From assembly GCA_009801085.1 (NCBI GenBank), contig VNWV01000005.1, positions 2,108,001-2,172,000 on the forward strand: 64,000 nucleotides of DNA, read 5' to 3'. The notes beneath the pieces are model-generated. The model saw only the letters and a program-made list of their open reading frames with translations, was not told the DNA's origin and searched no databases. Shown here piece by piece: positions 57,179 to 64,000 of this stretch. The stretch is from Lasiodiplodia sp. COLG20. Taxonomy: Eukaryota > Ascomycota > Dothideomycetes > Botryosphaeriales > Botryosphaeriaceae. Numbering within the stretch: the first letter of the stretch is position 1; each line of letters opens with the position of its first letter. A program made the translations under genes and the position numbers.

Positions 57179-58835
57179 ATGGCGCCGCAGAATGTCGAGG
57201 ACTCTCAGCTCTTTGCAGAGGCGAGGGCTCAGGGCAAGGTTATCGTCAAGGGTACGCCCGCCTGCACAACGCTCCCGCCGTCAACTAACGGAGCTCCTCG
57301 CAGATCCGCCCAAGTTCGATTTCGAGTCCTACATCGCCAACTACCAAGGTACGACCGTGCGACCGGGCCTGAAAGAGCGTACCATGTGCTGACGCAGCTC
57401 TGTCCCCCATAGGCAGGACCCGTTTGGAGCGGTTGCATCTGATTGGCACCACCTCCACCTACCTTTGCGTCGATGCGCTGCACGCCGCCATCGCCGAGGC
57501 CAAGCAGGGCAAGGACGTCAACTTCTACACTCTCGTTACCGACAAGCTCCACCAGCTCGACCCTAATGACCCCCTCGGTGTCCCCGACGTGCAATGGTGC
57601 GAGCGCAAGGCGAAGGAAGTGAAGTCCGAGCTGGAGAGCTTGGAGCAGCAGCTCAAGCAATACAAGAACAACCTGATCAAGGAGAGCATACGGGTAGGTC
57701 GCTGTCTCCGCTGTATGGGTGTTGCACGCTCTGACCGGTGGGACAGATGGGCCATGACGATCTAGGCCAGTTCTACACGAGCATCGGTGACCATGCGTCC
57801 GCCATGAAGTCATATGCGCGCGAGCGCGACTACTGCAATACCACCTCGAATGTTGCCGACATGTCGCTGAAGCTCGTCTATTCCAGCATCCTCCAGCGCA
57901 ACTGGACAACGGTCAACTCGAACGTCTCCAAGATTCAGCCAATGACGTTAAAGCCAGAGGACAAGACCAAGCTGGATTCTATCTGCAACGCTGTCCTTGG
58001 TCTCAGTCACCTGGCAACTGAAAACTACAGGGAAGCCGCCAAGCAGTTCCTCCTGGTTAACCCAAGCTTCGTGACAACAGAAGCGCAGGCAAACATCACA
58101 TGGCAGAAGCAGGTGCTGACCGGCAACGACATTGCCGTCTACGGCGGCCTCTGTGCTCTCGCATCCATGGACCGCTCAGAACTACAGCGGCTTGTGCTTG
58201 AAAACAACGACTTCCGGCAGTTCCTCGAACTCGAGCCGCACATTCGCCGTGCCATCTCGTTGTTCTGTGGCAGCAAGTACACGCAATGCTTGGAGATTCT
58301 GGAGGCGTACCGCACCGACTACCTCCTGGACATTTACCTCAACCCGCATATCAAGGAGCTCTATGGCAGGGTTCGAAGCAAGAGCATTGTTCAGTACTTC
58401 ATTCCCTTTAGCTGCGTCACACTCGAACAGATGGCCACGGCATTCGCCCCTGTAGGCGATGTCTCGATCGAAGACGAGCTGACTGAGATGATCCAGCGGG
58501 GCGCGCTGGATGCCCGGATCGATTTGGTGGACAAGGTAACCCATCCTCACCCATACCTCGACCCTTGCTCAAAACCCCCGACTAAACTGTCTTCACAGCT
58601 CCTGATATCCCCACCGACCAACCCTCGTACGCAGGTCCACGCCAATGCTATGAAGATGGCCCAGGATTTCGAGCATTCCCTTCGTGTCCACCTCGTACGC
58701 TTGAACATGATGAACGAAGGTCTCGTCGTCAAGGCTCCCAAGGGCCATCCTCAGCAGGCCCAGAGCCAGACGCTAGAATCGGGCTTTGACCCCGTGCAGG
58801 CTGCGCAGTCCACCGGCAAAGGCTGGGCGAGCTGA
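57179..58835 (+). CDS. csnA: COP9 signalosome subunit 1
   Basis: Five exons (57179-57251, 57304-57348, 57413-57693, 57747-58535, 58599-58835) give 474 aa. CSN1 is a PCI-domain scaffold subunit of the COP9 complex that removes NEDD8 from cullins and governs development and secondary metabolism in filamentous fungi. The N-terminal motif FDFESYIANYQGRTRLERL is characteristic, followed by the helical repeat region (KNNLIKESIRMGHDDLGQFY, SALKSY-like helices with RERDYC). The PCI domain follows with FRQFLELEPHIRRAISLFCG, SIVQYFIPFSCVTLEQMATA and the winged-helix part. The 63-nt intron at 58536-58598 has no stop, so the gene reads open across it. The start is set by the conserved N-terminus. Confidence 0.92.
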
Positions 58836-60535
58836 ATGAGGATGGACCACAAAGCTGATGAAAGTGCACGACTTTGTTGAATTCATTTAGTTCTTACATA
58901 TGGTTGCAAGGCGTTTGTGGCGATGGGAAAGATGGCGTGCGATAATGACAGTTATTCCAACCACGTCAGAAAAGACGAGCAGCTGATGTGCGGGGTGGCG
59001 GCGACGATCAAGACACGGTGTGCGAGATTTTGAGGTCATGCGGGCTTCTTCTTCGAAGGCAAGGGATGCAGTCTAGACGGACAGTCTTGTCATGCGTATC
59101 TAATGAGCGTTTGATGGCTAAGGATACCTATTCCAAAAAGATGGCTGCTATGGTGGGATACTCCGCGACAGGAAGGTCCCATGAAAACATAAGATTGGCA
59201 ATGGCTTACAAAGGCTTCCTTGTTTTTTCTCCCTTGCATGTGTGTGCATGTATGATTCACCTAAGATGAAAGCCTGCCGGGCCGAAGAATGACGAAAGAG
59301 ACACCAAGACGTTTTATTTGGCGGATCGCCGTCTACAGACACTTGAAGCAAGATCAACAACGCCTACGTAGTGCTGCGCAGCACCTGACCTGCTCCTCCG
59401 TCCGGCCGATTTCTGTGTCGTCGTCGTCGTCGCCGCCCCCGAGCGCACCACCACCTTTCTCTCCCTCTCCCTCTCCCCTTTTCCATGCCTGTTTGGAGAT
59501 GTAGGCTAGGGCACGGTGAATTTCGCTTCTCCCTCGTTCCCCCTTCCCCGAGAGCCGCGCGCGGGGATTTCTCGCTTGTGGCGTACGGCTTTACTTGCGG
59601 CGGCGCGCGCTACTGCCTATGATGCAACGGTCGATAGTGCGGAGCAGTAAAATAAGGCAATACAAAATAGCGTGGACATGGTCGGCATCTCTCCTTCCCG
59701 TTCTCTTTTGTCATTTTTGTCGATGACTATTTCGCTTGTTTTTTTGACGGAGTTTTTTTTTTATTCCCGCTGAGAAGGATGATGGGTAGACCGATAAGGG
59801 TTGGTCTCTATTGATATTGATATTTGTTCATTTCAATTCGGAGCGGGTGGTGTTTGATTATGACGAGAGTCGTGGCTTGGCGGTGGAATGTGTTTCTTTT
59901 GCGTTGGCTGCGGGCGCTAAAGTCATGGTCGCGCTGGGGCTTTTTTGTTGGGAGTTTTGAAATTTGGAGCCGTGTGTGAATCAAGCACTATGACGTTTCT
60001 TCCGTGCCATTGGGATGGTATCATGCTTGTATCGACAACCGTGTTGCCGACGCAGAATGTGAGGATAATCATAGCAAAATATACTCTCCCACTTCGGTAG
60101 GCGAACACCAATAGATAGTTGTCTGGCGAAGATACTTAAGATTCTGGTTTCATAGAATATGTAACAGAGCATATACATTAACAATCGCTTTGTCAATACT
60201 CAACAGAAGCGTGAGAACCTCTCTCTGGCTTGAGGTTTCCATTTTTGTGATCAAGTAATTTTGAATCCGACAGGTGGAGCGTCACGTACTACCACCACTA
60301 AACACTACAGATTGTCCCACACAATCCTCCAATCTTTCTGTAAGAAGCGAGCAAGGAAAATAGCAAGCACTTAGAGAAAGATTGATAGACATAAAAAAAA
60401 TAAGGGGGTTTGGTATAGGGTATATCGCGCTGAAAGCCAGACAGAAAATGCAGGGTATTAACATCGCATAGTGGTCAAACAAGGAAATAGGCCGACGAGG
60501 CTCTCGTGTTTGCTTGTAAGCTTGCATTGCGTGAC
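58836..60535. other. Convergent 1.7-kb gene-free stretch
   Basis: It lies between the CSN1 stop and the DUF8004 stop. Short frames only. A pyrimidine-rich tract lies at about 59455-59490 and a gtc trinucleotide run near 59418. Probably two 3' UTRs with nothing else visible. Confidence 0.5.
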
Positions 60536-63500
60536 TCAAACAGCCCAAAGGTCGCCAGCCAGCTCCTGGTACATGTTGGCGATATCTCTATCAGCCATTC
60601 TTCCACCATCGCCCAGGTGAACGCTGTCGGGCAAGCCCATGACGCGTCGGGCCTTGGAGAAGTCACTGCTGGAAGTTCCGGGGCGACTGCTGTTGATAAT
60701 GCGCGAGATAGTGTCAGGATCGACTTCGGTGTCTGTGGGATAGTAGGAATAGACGCTAGAACTGCGACGGGGGCGCGGGAGGTCGGTGTAACGAGTGGTG
60801 GAACTGCGGCGAATGATGCTATCTTGGCGGCGGAGAACGTGGTCCTGGGTAGTTTCGAGGTCCAATTCAGCCATCAGCTGCTCAGTACGAGCGAGTGCAT
60901 CATCGGTAGCAGCATCTTCGGCGCAGGGCACAGGTGAAGGAGGCCCGGAGGCGACTGAGGTAGCGGTTGAGCCGGATTCAGCAGGGGACCAGGCGGCACT
61001 GTTGGGCACGCTTGATTGCGCGGACCCGCTGCTAGCGCTACGGTGCATAAACTCAGAGCTCGCAGTGGTCGACATCGAACCGGAACTAGCTTGGCGCGTA
61101 TGGAAATAGCTGCTGCTGCGTTTGGAGGGAATTCCCTCAATAGGGGAAGAGACGCCTCTCGATGAAGTGTCGGGAGCGACAGTCCCATCGCCGTGAGAGA
61201 AGAACGAGTTATTGGCGGTTTCCGTTGGAGGGGTCCGTTTTTCGTCGTCCTCGACGATGGGCTCGGTGACAGGGGAAAAGCCACCCAAAGGAGAAGAGAA
61301 ACATGTCTTGACGGTCAACTTGGTGGGTAAGGACGTGCGACGCAGAGAGCTAGACTTTGATGGTTTAATTGGAGAAGAAGGAGTGGAAGACTTCTGGCTT
61401 GACTTTTCGATAGTCGTATCGTTGAGTCCATTGCCATATCCAGGCACCTGAATTTCACACCAGGGTTGGGGTTGGACACGGATGCTGTTCCTCCGAGAGG
61501 CAAAAGGCGACAGGGACCGGCCAATGGAGCTCCTCCAGGAGCTGGTTCTGCTGAGAGGTGGCACGCTTACGCTGTGACGTCTTGATGAAGAGCGCACGGG
61601 TGACGAGGTGGTGGAGTGGGAGACGCGCAGTGGTGCTGGCATATCACCGCCAGGTGCCACGGTCGATCTCCGATGCAAGCTTGGGGCATCCTGGAAGTTG
61701 GTATGCGTTATGTAGTCGGATGCCTCACAATCCGGTCGGATGGAGTACGAGGGTCCGTAGGCGGGTGTAGCCGGCTGCGATGTTGCGGCACCCTGTGTGC
61801 GGGCGCTTGTCTCGGCCGATGCGTAACCCGAATCAGATGCAGGCGCAGACTCGTCGGTTGGCCTGTGTTTCCACGGCGGGGTCCCCGCTGTCAGACAGCA
61901 CAGTGGATAGTGCGGCCCCTCAGTGTCACGAACTTCGCGTGGCGCGCGCGTGACGGAAACCAGCATCTGTAGGGTTGCGTAGATCAGAATCCAGCGCACT
62001 TTGCGTGCGTCCGAGATGGAGACCTTCTCTTTGTGCTTGTCGAGCGAATCCCGCTCAAAGATCTTGTAGACTCTCACCAGCGGGGCGTTGGCGACAGTGG
62101 TCTTCTTGGAATTGGTGGCGGTGGACAGAGCAGCAAGCTGCGTGAGCTGCTTGTCGGTCTTGCTCTGCTTGTTGCCCAGCCTCAACGCAACCAGATTTCT
62201 CTGGGCCATAATGCGGCCAGTTGGTTGCGGAGTGATGGGAAGGAGCGGCAGCGGATGTGGCAAAGGAGTGTACTTGTGCCGCTTGTCGAAAGCTTGCACG
62301 TTTTGCAGCACGCAAATGCCTCCGTCAGCAGGCTTCTGAGCCTGCAGCGACTCGGACGAATCCGTGTCGACCAGGTAGTCATACAGCGCCTTGAAGTCGA
62401 AGTACATGGAACGGCAGAGATCTCTGGAGAAGCTGGTGCCCTTGGGCGGAGGCCAATAGCCAAATTTGTCGACATAGAAAGAGTGCAGAAACGAACGGAA
62501 TCGCTCTAGATGGGCGCGTGGTCCGGGAGGCAGGCCAAGATTGGAGGGGGACAGCTCGGCCTCCAGAAACGTGCTGACAGCTCTCGAGACGCGCGTCAAG
62601 TGCAGGTCCATCTCGAGGAATGCTCGAGTGATGAGGGCCTTTGTGACTCTTGGAATGGGCTGCGAAAGCGTCAGTGTGTGTGTGCAGCTCGTTGGGGTAG
62701 ATCAACCTACGTCATGTTCACTGCTGAGGTATAGCGTTTCGTTCATGCCGACGCAGTGTGCGTATGCGTCGATCCACAGGTCTTTAATCTCGTAGTGGCC
62801 GGCATAGTAGAGCATGGCCAGGGCGTTGTCAGGTCGGTGGGTGAAGTTGAGGTAGCCAGTCTCCTCGGCGTACTCCATGAAGACTGACTGGTTTGCCAGG
62901 GGCTGGGCAGAGCGGAACAGATGGAGGCGCTCCTGCAAGTCGACGAGAGCGCCGCCCAGGTGGGTTCCAACCAAGGGCTTCCTGAAGAGAAAGGCAAAGA
63001 AGTTGCGGGTAGTAAGATGCCACTGGAAGGCTTCCTCACGCACGAAGCCCTCCGGAGCGGGGATGTAAAGCTCGTACATCTGCTCGGGAGCATCTTTCAG
63101 AGAACTCAGTTGGCTGGCGGGCACGTCGGAGCGGGAGACGGTGTGAGCGAAGCACAAAGTGAAGAGGTTGCCGCAGGTAGCGTGCTTGAGAGCCTCCATG
63201 GGGACACAGAAGGACGGGCCGCGGCGAGAGAAGCCGCGCTCGTACAGGTGCACGAAGCAGTCGCCATTGGGGAACCAGAGCTCGTGGTCCTGTTTGGTCA
63301 GTCAATGGGTTTGCAGTGGATAGGCAGTGGCAGGCAACTCACTCGGCGGAGACCATCCCACTGGGCAGAGCGCCTTCCGCTGCCGTCCCAGCGCTTGACT
63401 CCCTGGGGCTTGAAGCTGGCGGCAGAGTTAGTTGATGACTGCCTTAGCTTCATTCTCTCGGGTTCCTGGTTCCTGTCATAGGAACGCAGAGGCGAAGTGG

Positions 63501-63696
63501 TGGCAGTAGAGTCGAGGGATTGCGGCGGCTTACGGCCGCGCACCGAGGAGGGTTTGTTTTGTATGCTGGACGCGCGGGCAGCTGACATCGGAACGGCTGC
63601 AGACGGGTCGACGATCGGAGCGGACGCCACAGTCCTGTGCCTGCGCAGCGACGAGCGGCGGCCGGGTATATGAATGGACGCGGATCGGGCTGACAT
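60536..63696 (-). CDS. DUF8004-domain protein
   Basis: Three exons (63696-63343, 63289-62711, 62659-60536) give 1,018 aa. The start is the ATG encoding MSARSASIHIPGRRSS, a Ser/Arg-rich disordered head of about 115 residues. The conserved part begins with DHELWFPNGDCFVHLYERG and continues with YELYIPAPEGFVREEAFQWH and NFFAFLFRKPLVGTHLGGAL. ALAMLYYAGHYEIKDLWIDA and SRAFLE-type helices follow, matching DUF8004, a fungal family of unknown function. From residue 480 onwards it is disordered and Ser/Pro/Thr-rich with many SSTP repeats, ending with DSVHLGDGGRMADRDIANMY. No enzyme motif is visible; cell-wall or polarity roles would be speculation. Confidence 0.8.
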
Positions 63697-64000
63697 GGCG
63701 GCAGACCCTGTGAGGGCAGAGGATGGATGATGGCACGACAAGCAGGCGCCGTGTGCCGTCGCGCAGCGCAAACGGGATCGCCGCGGTACTTAGATGCGAC
63801 CAGCTGGGACATGGTGCACGCTTCTGGCCTTTGCGTCGCCGCTTCTGGAGCTGGGGAAAGCCGCGGTCGGCTCAGCTGTGGCGCCCTGGGTCAGCGCGGG
63901 CCCCGGCTCTGTAGCCTCATCTGGCGGCCCCTGCAAATCTAGCCAGATAAACTCAGCACATCCTCCAGCTCATGCAGCGCTCAGGCCCACGCAGAGATTG
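63697..64000. other. Right edge, upstream of the DUF8004 gene
   Basis: About 300 bp, presumably the promoter and 5' leader of the DUF8004 gene. Short frames enter from its first exon. A possible splice acceptor (CTCACAG) stands just before the chosen ATG, so a further 5' exon is possible. Confidence 0.4.

Noticed and set aside
1..64000. CRISPR arrays, prophage, insertion sequences, bacterial-type operons
   Set aside because: The window is clearly eukaryotic (spliceosomal introns throughout) and none of these structures is visible.

Overview
This is nuclear DNA of a filamentous ascomycete (Pezizomycotina, probably Dothideomycetes; the class is an inference). Genes carry short introns of about 45-110 nt with GTRNGT donors. 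They encode fungus-specific families (DUF8004, GPC1, a COP9 subunit, a C2H2 factor, a Myb/SANT factor) next to conserved eukaryotic proteins (SMC1, Qri7, an Rdx-family redox protein). There are no operons, no recognisable intact transposons and no CRISPR arrays. Gene models were spliced by hand, and reading frames were checked across almost every junction.

Layout. 0.4-2.9 kb: secreted PhoA-type alkaline phosphatase (-). 3.8-13.0 kb: one giant secreted Ser/Thr-rich protein of about 2,989 aa (-) with eleven cysteine-rich PAN/apple-like modules. 13.6-14.6 kb: HSDL2-like short-chain dehydrogenase (-), divergent from a kappa-class glutathione transferase (+, 15.1-16.0). 18.4-20.3 kb: Myb/SANT-like factor (+). 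20.9-22.3 kb: Ap4A phosphorylase (+). 23.4-25.1 kb: mitochondrial Qri7 (-), divergent from a patatin-like lipase (+, 25.4-28.1). 28.3-29.5 kb: AT-rich gene-free island. 29.7-30.5 kb: small conserved protein (+). 30.9-31.8 kb: carboxymuconolactone-decarboxylase-like protein (+). 31.8-37.4 kb: 5.6 kb without a credible gene, then a C2H2 zinc-finger factor (+, 37.4-40.0). 40-44.2 kb: gene-poor. 44.2-44.9 kb: Rdx/SelW-like protein (-). 45.3-47.1 kb: GPC1 (-), divergent from SMC1 (+, 47.5-51.5). 52.3-52.9 kb: beta-carbonic anhydrase (+). 53.4-54.6 kb: conserved unknown (+). 56.3-56.9 kb: hotdog thioesterase (+). 57.2-58.8 kb: COP9 subunit 1 (+). 60.5-63.7 kb: DUF8004 protein (-).

Most genes are unrelated housekeeping functions, so no pathway cluster is evident. 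The most unusual features are: (1) the giant modular mucin-like protein, in which all five introns are phase 1 and fall at the same place in the repeated module; (2) the C2H2 factor, whose frame is cut by a TGA followed by CAATCA, a CARYYA-type readthrough context, with 154 more protein-like codons in the same frame; (3) a similar in-frame TAG near the 5' end of the Myb-like factor. Both stop cases need transcript and protein data, because nonsense mutation, assembly error or splicing could also explain them.
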